DNA from: Steromphala cineraria
Lineage: Eukaryota > Mollusca > Gastropoda > Trochida > Trochidae
Length of the DNA: 64,000 nt
Direction of reading: 5' to 3'
Assembly: GCA_916613615.1 (NCBI GenBank)
Contig: OU744724.1
Span: forward strand, 25,158,171-25,222,170
The notes below the pieces were generated by a model. It worked only from the letters and a program-made list of their open reading frames with translations. It ran no database searches and was not told the origin of the DNA. Below are positions 1 through 12,138 of the stretch, piece after piece (within the stretch, counting starts at the first letter, position 1; each line of letters opens with the position of its first letter). The position numbers were made by a program, and so were the translations under genes.

Positions 1-1330
1 AAGAATTCAAAACTGAAAGATCCAAATAAATTAAGTGACAAGTGCTATGAACCTTTTTAAATATATAATTGTTATAATTGTAACAATGTTTTGTGAAAAT
101 TATTTAACACAAAATATCAGGGATCCTGGAAGTAATCAATCTTGAAAATAACAAATAAATCTTTGCTTAACATAAATATTGCATTTCAGGTTTCCAAAGT
201 ACAAACAGTAGAATGGGATTAGACACAATTATCAGTGATCACTGAACATATGAGTAAACAGCAATAAAAATAGCTTTATTGATCAAGATCTCACCTATGA
301 AATTTTATTTTTTTATTTATTATTTTGATTTTTGTCTTATTGTATTCCAAATCATGGGCATTATTTTTATATGCACCAAGTTTTATTTGATTGATAAAGA
401 ATAGTAATCAGATGTATTTTTGTCAACTGATCTATGGTCACAAAAACTCTTAAATGATAGTTTTGAACAGTTTGGGTTATTGACTCATTTAAAAAATTAT
501 TGTTACAGCTTTGACAGAAAAGTTGATTGTTGCATAGCTTAAGGTTTTAATTATATGCCTAGACTAGCACCAATTAATGAGGTAATAAATTAATTTGTTT
601 GAATAGTTTGGTTTTCTTTGGTCAAATATTTGAAAATAAATTTAACCATTGAACTGTGAAATTGAAATATTTAAAATGAACATGACATATTTTTCATGTT
701 TAATCTTACAGGCAAGAATATTTTCAAGTTTTGTTACTTTGTTAGTATCAAATGCCTGAAAAGTAAAGCATGGGACATAGCCTACTGCTTGCATGAAAGC
801 TATACATAAATTAATTTATAGGTTGGAGCATAATACATATATGGAACATAATGAGTAAAATGGAAATGCAGAAAACCTTATATTTATCAAAAATTCAATG
901 TCTGCAAGTGTCTTTGATATTTAATTATTTCTTAGTGGGATATTTCGCCGTATTTTACACAACAAGACGTCCAACATAGTTTGTTTACAATATGGCGAAA
1001 TTTCGAAAATTGCCGAAATGTCAACGTGTAGGATTGCTATTAATGATCTCGATCAACTTAAATGAACTGTTGATTCAGAAACATACAGTACTGAAGATAA
1101 ATTATCAAAGGTTACTTAGAGCTGTCACCTTGTTGAAAGTTTATGGGAGTGACTTGAAAAGTGCGTAATTCGAACAAATTCTCACCTTCACACAGCTCTC
1201 TAAGTCTATTTTGAAAAAAAGGCCATGTTAAAAATCCCAACTTTGGGCCTTGCTGGGCCATTTATTTATGGGCCGAATTAGCCCAAAAGCTTAGTGTCGC
1301 TTCCTCTCAACAAGGTCTACCAGCCTGCGC
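1..1330. other. Non-coding AT-rich DNA, nothing recognised
   Basis: No open frame with recognisable protein content, splice-linked exon or RNA gene was found. The stretch is AT-rich and ends where homology to C1qDC exon 1 begins. A short imperfect inverted repeat around 940-1010 (tatttcgccgta / tatggcgaaat) is the only structure seen. Confidence 0.5.
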
Positions 1331-1614
1331 AATATCACTGAGGAGCCACAATTGGAGGTTCAGAAGATGAAGGAAATCAACAACAACATTTTGCTTGACT
1401 ATACCGCAGCCATTGACGAGATGGTAGAGCTGAAACAATCACACAATAAAACTCTAAAGGTTTTGGAGGAGCTGAAACAATCACATAACTATTATGGAGT
1501 TACAGATTTAAAGCAATACAACAGTAAATCTTCCCCTGCGGAAGAGCAAAGCAGAAAGATCTTGACGAATCTTATTTAGCAGCTTACGCAGAATACCCAA
1601 GAACTGAACACATT

Positions 1615-3207
1615 CAAAATTCTTGGAATAACTTTCTCTACTAATTTAAATGAAATGATTTCACTAAACTTCGAACAACAACTTTCAAAAGTCAGAAAAG
1701 TACTTTTTTCATGGTCAAATAGATCCTTAACTCTTAGAGGAAGAATTATGATTATCAAGTCTCAGATTATCCCCCTTTTTACCCACCTTTTCATGGCGCT
1801 TCCCAACCCACCTAAACTCTTCTTTAAACGTTTGAATTCAATCCTCTTTAAGTTTGTTTGGGGAGGGAAACGCGATAAAATTAAACGCAACATGTTAATA
1901 AATGAGTATGCAAAAGGGGGGCTGAAAATGATAGATATCATATCCTTTTGTAATTATATGAAGATAAAATGGATAAAAAGACTATCCACTGGAAACGGAC
2001 TATGCCACCACTTAGGCTTTATATCATTATCACCATTTGGAGACATTGATCTGTTTAATTTCCAAAGAGAAAGACTTCTATTATACGCCAAACATGTGAA
2101 AAACGCCTTCTGGAAAGATGTACTTACAAGTTTCACGTGTTTAAACAGGAACGATATTTTAATTATTGAAGATTTTTCAATTCTACCAATTCTTAATTTC
2201 ATTCCATTTGATGATATAACTTTGTTCGTCTCTTGGTACAAGAACGGAATGACATGTTTTCGGAATATCATCTCTAACACTGGTAATTTTAAAACTTTTG
2301 AAGTGCTAAAACAGGCGTTTAATCTTGATCACACCTACTTACTTTACTTTAGATTTATCAAATACATACCTAAAAACTACCTCGACTTAATTAAGGCTGC
2401 AACCCATATAGGTGAAGTAGTCAAAACACAAGAAACATTATTTACACAAATATGTAACTCGGCGGACTGTAAATTTGTCTATTCACAGCTGTGCGCAAAT
2501 AAAACAGTACCATTAGACAACCTTCGTTTAAAGTGGGAATCAAAACTGAGTACTGCTTTATCAGATAATTATCTTCCTGACTGTTTTGCAATGATAAATG
2601 AAACAACATTAGAAACTAAAGCTAGAAATTTCCAGTACAAGCTATTGCACAGAATAATATCAACGAAATCATTTCTTTGCAAAATAGGTGTAAATCAAGA
2701 CAATCTTTGTACATTATGTGGTAGAGAAATTGAAACACTTGAGCACTTATTCTTCCACTGTGAGAAAACTCAACTGCTTATCTATCAATTAGAAAATTGG
2801 TACAACCTCAAGATGGACACACACCTCACTATAGACATCAAAGCATTTCTACTGGGGGACCCAACGGCAAACATATTAATAAACCACATTTTTATTTTAA
2901 CAAAAGAATATATAAATTAAACACGATTTGGCTCTACTGACTTAAATGTCAATCAGCTTATAGCTTTTATAAAATACCATTACCATTTGGAGAAACATAT
3001 TTTCTCGGATGAAGACCCTGACTTTCAAAGAAAATGGTCCGGACTATTTTAACGTAATAAACTGAGTACCCATCTTTATACACCCTCTCACATTGCACCA
3101 CTATCCTTTCTTTTCCTATTCTTACCCCTTCTCTTTTTCTTTTTTTGTTTTGTTACATCGATCTGTGCCAACTACTTGAATGTGTATGTAACATCCTCTT
3201 TTTTGTA

Positions 3208-3243
<36 letters not shown>

Positions 3244-3245
3244 AA
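1615..3245 (+). mobile_element. 5'-truncated non-LTR retrotransposon (LINE) with TSD and poly(A)
   Basis: The insert is bounded by a perfect 10-bp target-site duplication TGAACACATT (1605-1614 and 3246-3255) and ends in an uninterrupted A-run (about 3209-3241). Only the C-terminal part of the reverse-transcriptase ORF and a 3' UTR remain, which is ordinary 5' truncation during target-primed reverse transcription. The intact TSD and long A-tail suggest a fairly young insertion. It landed inside the already decayed C1qDC exon 1. Confidence 0.9.
1616..3052 (+). pseudogene. LINE ORF2 C-terminus (RT thumb region plus zf-RVT), one nonsense codon
   Basis: The frame reads from the insertion point through KILGITFSTNL, WSNRSLTLRGRI and FVWGGKRDKI, the pattern that follows the RT palm in L1/Tx1-like LINEs. 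Near the end is CTLCGREIETLEHLFFHC, a Cys/His cluster like the zf-RVT domain. A TAA at 2918-2920 interrupts it, but the same frame then continues (TRFGSTDLN to FQRKWSGLF) to a natural stop at 3050-3052, so this looks like a single point mutation. Endonuclease and RT catalytic motifs are absent because of 5' truncation. The L1/Tx1 assignment is by pattern only. Confidence 0.8.
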
Positions 3246-3386
3246 TGAACACATTTTGAAACGTCACAACAAAGCTTCAGCTGAAGGTGGATTCCATCGC
3301 AGCCATGAGAGAGATAGCATGGCTAGAACAATCAAGGAACCAATATCTGGTCGAGATGGTTAGAAGTGCAGTGAATTCTCTTCAAA

Positions 3387-5763
3387 GTAAGTGAGCAATT
3401 AACAGTTAATAATTTGATATTATAGAAATAAATAGAACTTATCCATCACTGTATACGATGTTCATTATAGTGTTAAGGTTGATCAATACTTTCTCCTGTA
3501 TTTGAGTTACATCATCTGAAATATTTTATTTTGATGAAAGTGTAAAATCAAGTAATTCCCTTTTCCACTTTAAGCACATTTGACTGCCAGCTGCTACCTG
3601 TTATGCGAAAAAAAATGTTTTATTGTTTTTTAATATTTTGGTTTTTTTTAGATTCAATATGCGTTTTGGAAATTGTTTTGTCTCTTGCTTAACAGGTAAC
3701 AACAAATGCTTGATATCTTATGACTGAAAATTCTCAAAAGATATATATTTGTAAATCAGTTTTGACCTCGTCGTTATTTCTCTCTCGAAATTTACAATAT
3801 ATTCGGTAATTGAATGAAATGGTTTTCTTGCATGATTTTACAGTGAGGTAATTCATCTGTCAGACATATTCCTTCTCAGAGTGTTGAATGTTTATCTTTT
3901 CCTCTTTTTTTCCCAGACGATGGTCACTTCAAGTTCTTAAAAAGGTTTCTGCATTCAAACCTGCGTTTTTTATTTGTCTTAAAACCATATATACACAAGA
4001 CATCATGTTGAAAGTCAATCTATATATCTACCCAAAATAGTAACAATCTTGTTTATGGAAATAAGATATCAGAGAATGTTCAAACACTGAAAGTTAATTT
4101 CTATATGTATCACTTATAAAAATCCAATATTTCCATGTTCAGCGGGATTCAAACCTGGTACCTCAGACACTCTACCTGTTTGGCCAAAGAGATATCCCTC
4201 TAGCCAAAGCATGTAGGACTGCTTTTGACCTAACCCTGTCACATTCACCCCCTCGACGAAGTGACTCGTCCTCGAGTCAAACATTCGAGAGATGTCGATA
4301 TAAAGAATTAGAAAACCTGAAAAGGACTTAACAGTGATTGTGACATTAAAGAAAAGTCCCTGTCGTCGCTAGGCAATAAATGTAACAGAAGGGATTGTAA
4401 CATAACCTCCATCGAGATTCGTAACTGGGACCTCCCGGCTAAAAAATGTCAACCCACAAGCTGGAGCAAGTAGGAATGATTTTGACTTCACCCTGTCACA
4501 TACATGTATATAGTAATAGAAATTTCACTATGTGTAATAAGTGTAATGTTATCTTCAATTTATAGCTAACAACAATATAATGTTTCTTTCCATATGAAAA
4601 GTTTGCAAAAAAATTGTGTTATCACAACAGAGAAATATATGTTCGCCCTCAATCAGCATGAACCAAGGTAACTTCTACGGCTATAAAAATGTTAGAAAGT
4701 ACCATATTTATCTCGATAATGCCCATAAAAAAATTAAAAGTTGGAATCAATCTAAGTTCTTCCAAACTATGTTTCTGGTGAGCTAGAGTCTCACTATTGC
4801 AAGGTAATTATATATGCACCAGGCAAATAGTACATCACGTGCAGCACTCTTGCCTGTGACGTTTGCAAAAAAGTTAAGATTTTAGCATTTTATATCATAG
4901 CCCAACTTTTGTCATTCAAGAAGACTTACCGAGTAAATCACAAACTTGTTGGCTTTAAGAATATGTCTTTGAAAATATCTGTTTCTAATATTTTTGCACA
5001 TAAAGTCTTAAGTACATTCCCATTGTACTCGCAATGTGTCTGTTGCGGTTTGTACTTGATTATCTCTAAAGTCAACAGACGATAGGCCTGAGATTAGATG
5101 GTGCCATCTATATTGTTCTCCTTGACTCCAAAACACATAAACATTTTACACACTGAATATATATATTTATTTTCAATAAATAAATAAAAACAAGTCTTCC
5201 GCAAAACGTATGGTCGGTTTATAACTTTACTGGTATCATGTCATAATCATATATTTATATAAACTGTTTGATTTTAAAGGCCCATTTTATTTCATTTAAT
5301 TATCGTTTTGGTATAACTGTATCTGAATGGAGTCAATAATGAATTGATAAACCGTGATATAGTACTTTAGGTTTAGATTGAGCTATATTACTTTACGAAT
5401 ATAACTTATTGTGAGTCACCTATTAATTTATTTTGAGTTATGAGCATATACATTCTGATATAACTTTGTACATATGAATTGACGGATAATATTAAACTAG
5501 TATTATGAAGGCTAGTCAAGCTTCAGGACTGTAAATAAAAAGGAGCCTTTAATACAGTCTAGGTTCTCCTTCAGCAAGTCTAGGCTACAGCAATTTACAT
5601 ATGAAATGAGACCAAGAAAGAAATAAAAATGTTGAAAAGCATGTAATTATTTTAAAAATAATATATTTCATAGACTAAATTTTAGTCTATATGAAGGCCC
5701 TCGTGACCATTTCCATTCTTTTGGATCTTATACAATATATAATGGACCAATGTTGTTTTTCAG
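3387..5763. other. Former intron of the first C1qDC unit; no gene
   Basis: This lies between the donor of the broken exon 1 and the acceptor of the broken exon 2. Apart from tRNA-like SINE sequence near 4137-4260, with a second similar piece near 4420-4500, no coding or RNA feature is recognised. Confidence 0.5.
4137..4260 (-). repeat. tRNA-like SINE fragment
   Basis: Read on the - strand it contains GGTTTGAATCC preceded by tRNA-like arms, resembling a Pol III B box. No complete cloverleaf with a paired acceptor stem can be drawn, so it is a tRNA-derived repeat rather than a tRNA gene. A diverged second piece (gggacctcccggct, then a shared tail ending in accctgtcacat) lies at about 4420-4505. 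Confidence 0.4.
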
Positions 5764-6108
5764 TGTGGCTACATAAGGACGTTGCATTTGAAGCTAATCT
5801 GGGAAAATGAGTAAACGTTTCAGAAGGAAGAATCGTTTTTGACAAGGTCAGCCACAACAAGGAGAAAGGATACAATAACACAACTGAAATATTCACCGCT
5901 CCAGTGTCATAGACATATCTTTTCTGGACCAGCATTGTTTATAAAAGTAATAAATATCCCATTTTGTTTAGCATTTGCAATCATGACAATATCCTTTGGC
6001 TATGTCTATGGGATGGCTGATGAAACTAATGGAAGGGCAAGTTCAACATCCACAGGCTATCTTAAGCAAGGAGAAGAAGCATGGGTATTTGCAAAGCAAG
6101 ATGTGTAG
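5764..6108 (+). pseudogene. Broken C1qDC exon 2 (C1q head)
   Basis: After a polypyrimidine-CAG acceptor the frame reads WLHKDVAFEANLGK, then TGA (5808-5810), then VNVSEGRIVFDKVSHN and IFTAPVS, then TAG (5910-5912), then TYLFWTSIVY. A frameshift follows: the downstream part (YGMADETNGRASSTSTGYL) is in another frame. The last C1q strand is lost because a stop arrives at 6106-6108 right after AKQDV. Intact paralogues have QEVT plus about 12 more residues ending in GAVLI. Two nonsense codons, a frameshift and loss of the C-terminus make this a dead copy. It lies in phase with the broken exon 1 upstream, so both probably come from one ancestral gene. Confidence 0.88.
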
Positions 6109-8910
6109 CTCCTTGCCTGATACTGATTACTACATACACGCACACCTGATTTGCCTTGAAACCAATTTGGATTTGTGTGAGTTATGAGTTATTTCGCTTA
6201 ATTGATTAAATTAACAATAAAGATTCAGAGTTTACGTCCATATTTAGATCACAGCTCATTTACATACTGTACTTGCATTAGAAACTTACATTTTGCCATC
6301 AGAATTATTTCAAGGTATAAAAGTTGCACAATTTGCTCTCCTGTAAAACTCACATTGTTTGGAAAATTCATAAAACTGTCTGAAACAAGTGAGACTGATG
6401 TAAACAAATATTTTGCAATCATTATTTAAATTTTGTACAAAGTTAAGAAATAATTGTCAAAAGGCATTTCATTTCTAATACCGTATGTACTATAACGTCA
6501 AAGTCAGCCTGTGACCTTTAATGACCTCAGGGAAAGTATAGTTGACATTGAGAATATTTCACAAACCTCATTTCACTTATCTGATATCGTCCCTAAAGTG
6601 TAGATGTCAATCTCGTGTTGATACTCGCTCTGGTCACACTCTATAATAAGTTGTAAAATAAATGTGAGAATCCTTCTTCTACATGCTTTATCGTTGACTT
6701 TTGTTGAGAACGTTTTGTTGCTGCAAAATTTAATTATCACTTCTTGGTCGAGAAACTTGTTTATATACAATACATACACACAGTCATTCTTCCTCCTAGA
6801 ATATATGTTTTCATTCAATTTACTCAAAAACAAAATTTGATTTATCAGTTGTTACAATAACTAGTAAAAATCTTTGGAATATGATCAAAATACGAGTACA
6901 CTAAGCGGTTCTTTCAAGACTTTTAAATGTCAGAGAAATGTCAAATAACAATGAATCAGTATATTGACAATTTTCAATCGCTGTTACGAATTATTTAATA
7001 ATTAATAATTTGTCATGTCTTCTCTGAAAGTAAACAATAAAACTCTTCAAGGGAAGTAACACTTGCATACCCGTGGAAATAAATCACAAAATGAATGGAG
7101 CACTACTCAATTATGCACAGAAAATAAGGAATAAATGCTTCAATTCTACAAAGAAATTTTAAGATTAAACATATGTTAAATTACACTTATGATGTCAGCC
7201 TATTGTTCTTTGGCTCCATTAATGGATCATTGTATTTTAAGTATTCAAGTTTTTCACTTGAAATTTCAAAATATTTTAAGTTTTAATTTTGAATAGGCAT
7301 TAAGCTAAGTGTAATTAAAGTTGGTTTATATCCTCGTAGCTCTCTATTCCTAAAATGTAGTGAGCTCCATTATTTTTAGGAATGGAAAGTTACTCGGACA
7401 TCAAACTATACATAAATTAGATAATATTACCAAGAAAACAAATTAATAAAGTCAAGGTTTATTGCACTGTTTTACTTAAAAGGGTGAAAATAATCTAATG
7501 TCAAAATTATACAAAATTCTACTAACAAAATACAAATTTGGAGGTAATAGATAGTCGATAAAAAGGAGAATACACCCTTTTAAATTTATTTTACGACAAG
7601 TAAAACACATGAGTTTTCATACGTAAAACATTAGCGTTGATCTGAATGATAACAGACTTTCTCAAGAATGAACTTAACACTTTGAAAACACTGCAAATAT
7701 AACTGCTTATGGAGATAAACATTGAAATTAGACACTGACCATAAATACTTCAAATAAGGCAACAATGAAATAAATGTTACCTGAAGACATTCTCTCCCCA
7801 CAGAGGCAGATCAAGTCATAATAATGGTGATAATCTACCATAAATGCGCAAAATACTCGTTTCTGATTGCCTACCATGAAAAACAAGAGGGCTTATCATT
7901 TAAGGACAATATTTATTGATGACAACTTCTTTATTCATCGAGTGCAACGTTTTGATACAGATTCTCGAAACGTCGCACTCTATGAAAAAAGAAGTTGTCA
8001 TCCATAGATATTGTCGTTATTTGACTTTCAACTTCTAAAATGCCACTCAAAGAAGGCTTATCATTTGGTTATAGGTGCTCTGTTTACTTTATCTAATTCC
8101 CATGAATTCAGTTGTTGTCCAGTCACAGTAGTTTGCAAATATTGCTGTTTGAAAATTAAAAAAAAAATAAGCCATGATTTTGCTTTATGAAACTTTATAA
8201 TCAAATCTAATCAAACTTTCCACAAGCTTACATGTTGAATGCTGTCAAAAACGGCAAAATACCAAAAAAAATGACAACAGTCAGATTTCCAGTATGCAAG
8301 TTCGTCATTCACTAACATAGCCTTCTGCCAAAACGGTCATAAAGAGGTTTAGAGGACAGAATATCATACTATGATTCGAAACAGGGAATAACTAACCTCA
8401 AATTTATTTACAACATCAATTCAATAATTCATGTGAAGTTTGTGAATATATGCAGAACATATAAACGCTGACAATGGTCGCAATATTCTAACCTCTATTG
8501 AATAGAGTAAGGTCCTTTGGGGAATTTGTCGGTAATTCCCGAGGCCAATTGCACGTTACGTTATTTGAGATTCCAAAATATGCCAATACTGTGTAAATGT
8601 CGGTCGTTGAAATTGTGCAAGGGCATCATGACACAGCACACCCGAGTCAATGCAAAAGAATATATTTCAAATATAAAATCGCTGCTAGGAGATAAACATA
8701 CTGTGTTTGGAAATAAGGGGCATATAACAGAATAATGATGGCTCTAAATACCTACCTTCCACCAAAAATCCCTAAAAATACCCTTGTGTGTAACAGTGGG
8801 TAATAACTTTGTAGATGTATTAAATAACCATATCTAAATAACCCTAACACTAACACTAACCCTAACCCTACCTAAATTCACTATATTCACGGACCAATTT
8901 TCTTTTTCAG
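6109..8910. other. Intron-like DNA shared with other C1qDC units
   Basis: No gene. Blocks at about 6480-7300 (for example tgacctttaatgacct and tcattcttcctcctag) recur at 18941-19160, 36660-37200 and 40797-41860, all inside introns of C1qDC units. The last 200 bp (8711-8910) recur at 42511-42676 just before the exon 2 acceptor. This DNA was therefore duplicated together with the exons. It also contains the hairpin at 7905-8010 and a MITE end at 7790-7830. Confidence 0.6.
7905..8010. repeat. Inverted-repeat element with GAAACGTC box
   Basis: Arms reading gatgacaacttcttt and aaagaagttgtcatc, with inner arms gagtgcaacg and cgtcgcactc, form a long hairpin around gttttgatacagattctc. The motif CGAAACGTCGC is shared with the palindromic elements near 36605 and 41160-41310. 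Such boxes occur in hammerhead-ribozyme-bearing repeats, but the 5' ribozyme core is not recognisable here. Confidence 0.6.
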
Positions 8911-9308
8911 CATTGTTACATACGGAGATTGGATTTCAAGCTCACCTAGGGAAAACAATAAACGTTTCAAATTTAGGTAAAATCGTACTTGACAGGGTCA
9001 TCCACAATACAGGAAACGGATACAACACATCTACTGGAACTTTCACTGCTCCAGTGTCGGGAAGCTATCTTTTTTGGACGAACATTGTGTACAGAAGTAA
9101 GAAATCTGCGGTTGTGTTTTCCCTTCATACAATTGGAACCACAGTTGATTCTGCCTATGGGATGGCAGACGAAATCTATGGAAGAGCGAGTACAACATCT
9201 ATCATCTATCTGAAGAGAGGTGACATCTTTTGGATAGATTCTAAGCAGGAAGTTACGATCCAAAAATTCTTCACATCTGCTGGGGCTGTGTTGATTAAAC
9301 AGTACTAG
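8911..9308 (+). CDS. Intact orphan C1q-domain exon (C1qDC exon 2, KQY type)
   Basis: Starts directly after ttctttttcag at 8910 and runs open for 132 codons to TAG. The residue pattern IGFQAHLGKTINVSNLGKI, GNGYNTSTGTFTAPVSGSY, LFWTNIVY, YGMADEIYGRASTTS and a final GAVLIKQY is a complete C1q globular domain: aromatic core, G-x-Y and F-x-A-P-x-S-G signature, closing hydrophobic strand. C1q domains form secreted trimers that bind ligands and, in bivalves, microbial patterns. The first codon is completed by one base from an upstream exon (phase 1). No intact exon 1 lies between 1.3 kb and here; the only candidate is the broken one at 1331-3386. AATAAA at 9404-9409 could serve as poly(A) signal. 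The domain is sound, but whether it is expressed is open. Confidence 0.8.
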
Positions 9309-9654
9309 CTTAAAGTGGACTTTATTAGAAAATACTCGTTAATTTTCTGATTGCATTTTGGAAGATTGATAATTAAAACATGTCAATTTGAACAACATCA
9401 TGCAATAAAAATGTCCCGATGCTAAAAGAGTTTCTATGTTTTCTTGTAAACATGTTACTTTGGATATCAAATCCCTTTGTTTTCGGTTACTTCTTGATCA
9501 TTGACTTTCAGATAAAACATTAATGTTAAACACACAAAATATGAAGAAACTCTTTAGATCATCAGAACTTTACATTGTATTTAGCAATCAGTGGGTATGA
9601 GTTTGATCTTTTTATTTTAAGCTGAAAGGTCTAATAAGTATTCACCATGGCAAC

Positions 9655-10178
9655 TAAACTCACGGGCAAAAGAAAGGTTTCACCTCAGTTGGTTTCGATT
9701 TTACAACAATTTGAAATATATATGACGCATTTGATTATGGAATCATCAACATTAATCATATCTACAATATTTCATATGAATTTATCGTTGATTGATTCAT
9801 TTTTTGTTAAGATATCTTTGTTTAAAGAAGACCGGGGTAAAAAATGAAATTTACACCAACATGACCCCTACCATGTTAAAAAGGGTGTAAATGAGTGGAA
9901 AACAAGGTTTGTTTTGTGATTTTTTAGTAAAATATAGCTTATATATCGATGGCCATTTGTTGTTTATAAAAAAATAATTTTCAAAAAAAAATGATTAAAA
10001 ATTTCAATTTTCAAAAAAAAAAATCAAACACGTCTAGAAGTATTCTTTGATTGATAACTAAAGGCTTGCTATGTTCTGTTTTAGCGTACGACGTCTAAAA
10101 ATGAAAATATTTGTAATTGAAAATTATGTATATGATGAAATCAACTAAGGTGAAACCTTTCTTTTGCCCGTGAGTTTA
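9655..10178. mobile_element. MITE-like element with ~36-bp terminal inverted repeats
   Basis: The left end AAACTCACGGGCAAAAG and its continuation are repeated in inverse at the right end (cttttgcccgtgagttt) over about 36 bp. The internal part is AT-rich with A-runs and no transposase. A lone copy of the end sequence (actcacgggcaaaa) occurs at 23026-23040, which supports a dispersed family. This is a non-autonomous DNA transposon; the superfamily cannot be assigned. Confidence 0.75.
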
Positions 10179-10621
10179 TTTGCATCTGTTTCTCAGGAAA
10201 CATTCTCCCGCCACAGAGGTAGCCTAAGTCATAAAATCCAACGTCAGTTGTGATAAGATGCAGGGTCCAAGCAGAATCCCAAGAAGCGAACAACAACAAA
10301 CACAAACTATCTTACAAATGTCAGGGAACCAAACTTGCTTCTTGTCACCAAAGGCTCCAATAGCTGCCATGATACAGTCGGCATATTACATGACTTATGC
10401 CCAAAAGAGTATTTAGTCTTCATAAGTGCAATTTCTTTTTTATTCTGAAGTATACGGAAATGAGTGAGGCTGTCAAAACGATTACTTAAGGAACAACTTT
10501 GCTGGTTGAATGAAATAATGCTTTTCCCTTCCCTTGTCTTATTACAACATATGGTGGATCAGGATTTCAGTGCAAGCCGAATTAGAGTTTCTGGCTCTAT
10601 AGTCTGTCAACCTAACTTTGG

Positions 10622-11018
10622 GAACATGGTTTATTGCAAGTTACATCTATACACTACAAATCAGCAAACTTTATTTGGCTCATACTATAATAATATAGGG
10701 CTACCTAATATGGTTTTGAATTTCTTCATTTTGTCCCAACTATTAAAGATGTTACTTAAGAAACTCTCATTTACAATTATTGACAACAGTGACATTCTCA
10801 CAAGGGAGCACAAGCAAGTACTGGAATAGTACTCCCTTGTGAGAATGTCACTGTTGTTACAAACTACCTATGAAAGTTTCTTAAGTAACATCTTTAATAT
10901 TTGAGATAAAATGAGGAAATTCAACACCATATTAGGTCGCCCTATATTATTATAGTATGAGCCAAATAAAGTTTGCTGAATTATTTTGTATAGATGTAAC
11001 TTGCAATAAACCGTGTTT
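10622..11018. repeat. ~400-bp foldback with ~190-bp arms
   Basis: Left arm about 10622-10808 and right arm about 10832-11018 are reverse complements with small indels: the outer ends catggtttattgcaag and cttgcaataaaccgtg, the inner ends ttctcacaagggag and ctcccttgtgagaa. The spacer is only about 23 bp. One side matches unduplicated neighbouring DNA, so it may have arisen by inverted duplication of local sequence or be a foldback element. Confidence 0.85.
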
Positions 11019-11740
11019 CAAAAGACATGAATATTTTGAGTTTTACTTTTTAATCCTGAAGAAATTGGTTACTTGTCATGATTAAGACATTTAAAAAAAG
11101 GCGTAATTAAACATGTTGGTTACCAAAAATAACATTGTTTATTTAATAGTTTTGAGGTTTGAAGTATGTTTAGAAATAAATGGACCTTTGTGGTATCTCA
11201 CCATTGAAATATATAAAATACAAATTGCACAGGAATTCAGAATGAAACAGAAAAATTGAGATTAAAAACCAAAATGGTATTTATCAAAGGACTATTCAGT
11301 AACAATTTCGAAATATATATTTTACTTTTGAAATTTACACATATACCTAAATAAAGTATAAACTTTCATTCAAGGGCGGATGATAACAGTACATTTTTTC
11401 CTGATACAAAGTCCAAGTGGTAATTGCTTGGTACCCAAAGACACCAAGCAGTAATGTATGATTGTTCTCAAACTTTGCTGAAATTTTCTCTATATTACTG
11501 TTGATATTTTTAATGGGAAGCTGCACCAATCACATGTGGACTATCCAAATCAAAGGACCAATGAACAGAGCTGTAGCAAAAAATGAATTACGTCACCGTG
11601 TGGGTAATACAAAATTGTTGGCACATTAAACTGTGGAATATGATTTCGTTTTAAATGTCATATTAAAAGAGCAATAATATTTTCTATTCAAGACGCTGAT
11701 AAATGTTAACCGACTCAATCAAAAACATCTTCATTTGAAG

Positions 11741-11749
11741 AAGAGTCTG

Positions 11750-11794
<45 letters not shown>

Positions 11795-11826
11795 TATTAT
11801 TATTAATAAAAAAAGAGTCTGCATTT
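11741..11826 (-). mobile_element. Tail-only retro-insertion: poly(T)/(ATT)n with 14-bp TSD
   Basis: AAGAGTCTGCATTT occurs at 11741-11754 and again at 11813-11826, flanking 58 bp that are only a T-run followed by (ATT)n and a short A-run. On the - strand this is a poly(A)/(TAA)n tail with target-site duplication, which is what an extremely 5'-truncated LINE or SINE leaves behind. Confidence 0.75.
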
Positions 11827-12138
11827 GTTCTATATCAGAGCATTATTTCGCATTCAATTATTGCAGGATCCACTTTTTTATTAGCCACACGATTTAATTC
11901 AACTTTGGGCTCGCCTAGCGAATTATAAGTAATGTTTCTGTAAGTACGATTGTGACATGGCAATAAGACTAATGTTTTTTCTTATAGGTAGAGCATTAAC
12001 GACCACGGTACAAGTCATACTTAACGATGTAACAAAATGATTACTTTGAAAACATGTATTTATAATCAGAGCTACTGAAATGATGCGTGCTATATTTAGA
12101 ATATGACATATATCGTTGATTCCAGACATTTTCTATCA

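Larger units (their letters stand above)
1331..3386 (+). pseudogene. Broken C1qDC exon 1 (coiled-coil part), split by a LINE
   Basis: Two pieces, 1331-1614 and 3246-3386, match the coiled-coil exon of the intact C1qDC genes downstream (residue runs EINNN, LLDYTAA, ELKQSHNKT, AEEQSRKIL, QLTQNTQELN). The signal peptide is missing. An in-frame TAG stands at 1577-1579. The order of segments is permuted relative to intact copies: the EINNN/ELKQSHNKT part precedes the EEQSR/QLTQNTQELN part, as expected if two exon copies were fused by unequal recombination. The second piece ends in the conserved donor GTAAGTG at 3387, so the exon's 3' boundary survives. A LINE insertion with target-site duplication separates the pieces. 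It cannot encode a secreted protein as it stands. Confidence 0.8.

Noticed and set aside
3145..3363. 72-codon frame with a poly-Lys run
   Set aside because: It spans the LINE poly(A) tail and the pseudo-exon; an artefact of the A-run.
8840..8875. Telomere-like CCCTAA/CACTAA units
   Set aside because: Only a few imperfect units, and the same stretch appears in shorter form at about 42625 before the homologous exon, so it is part of the duplicated intron and not a telomeric insertion.
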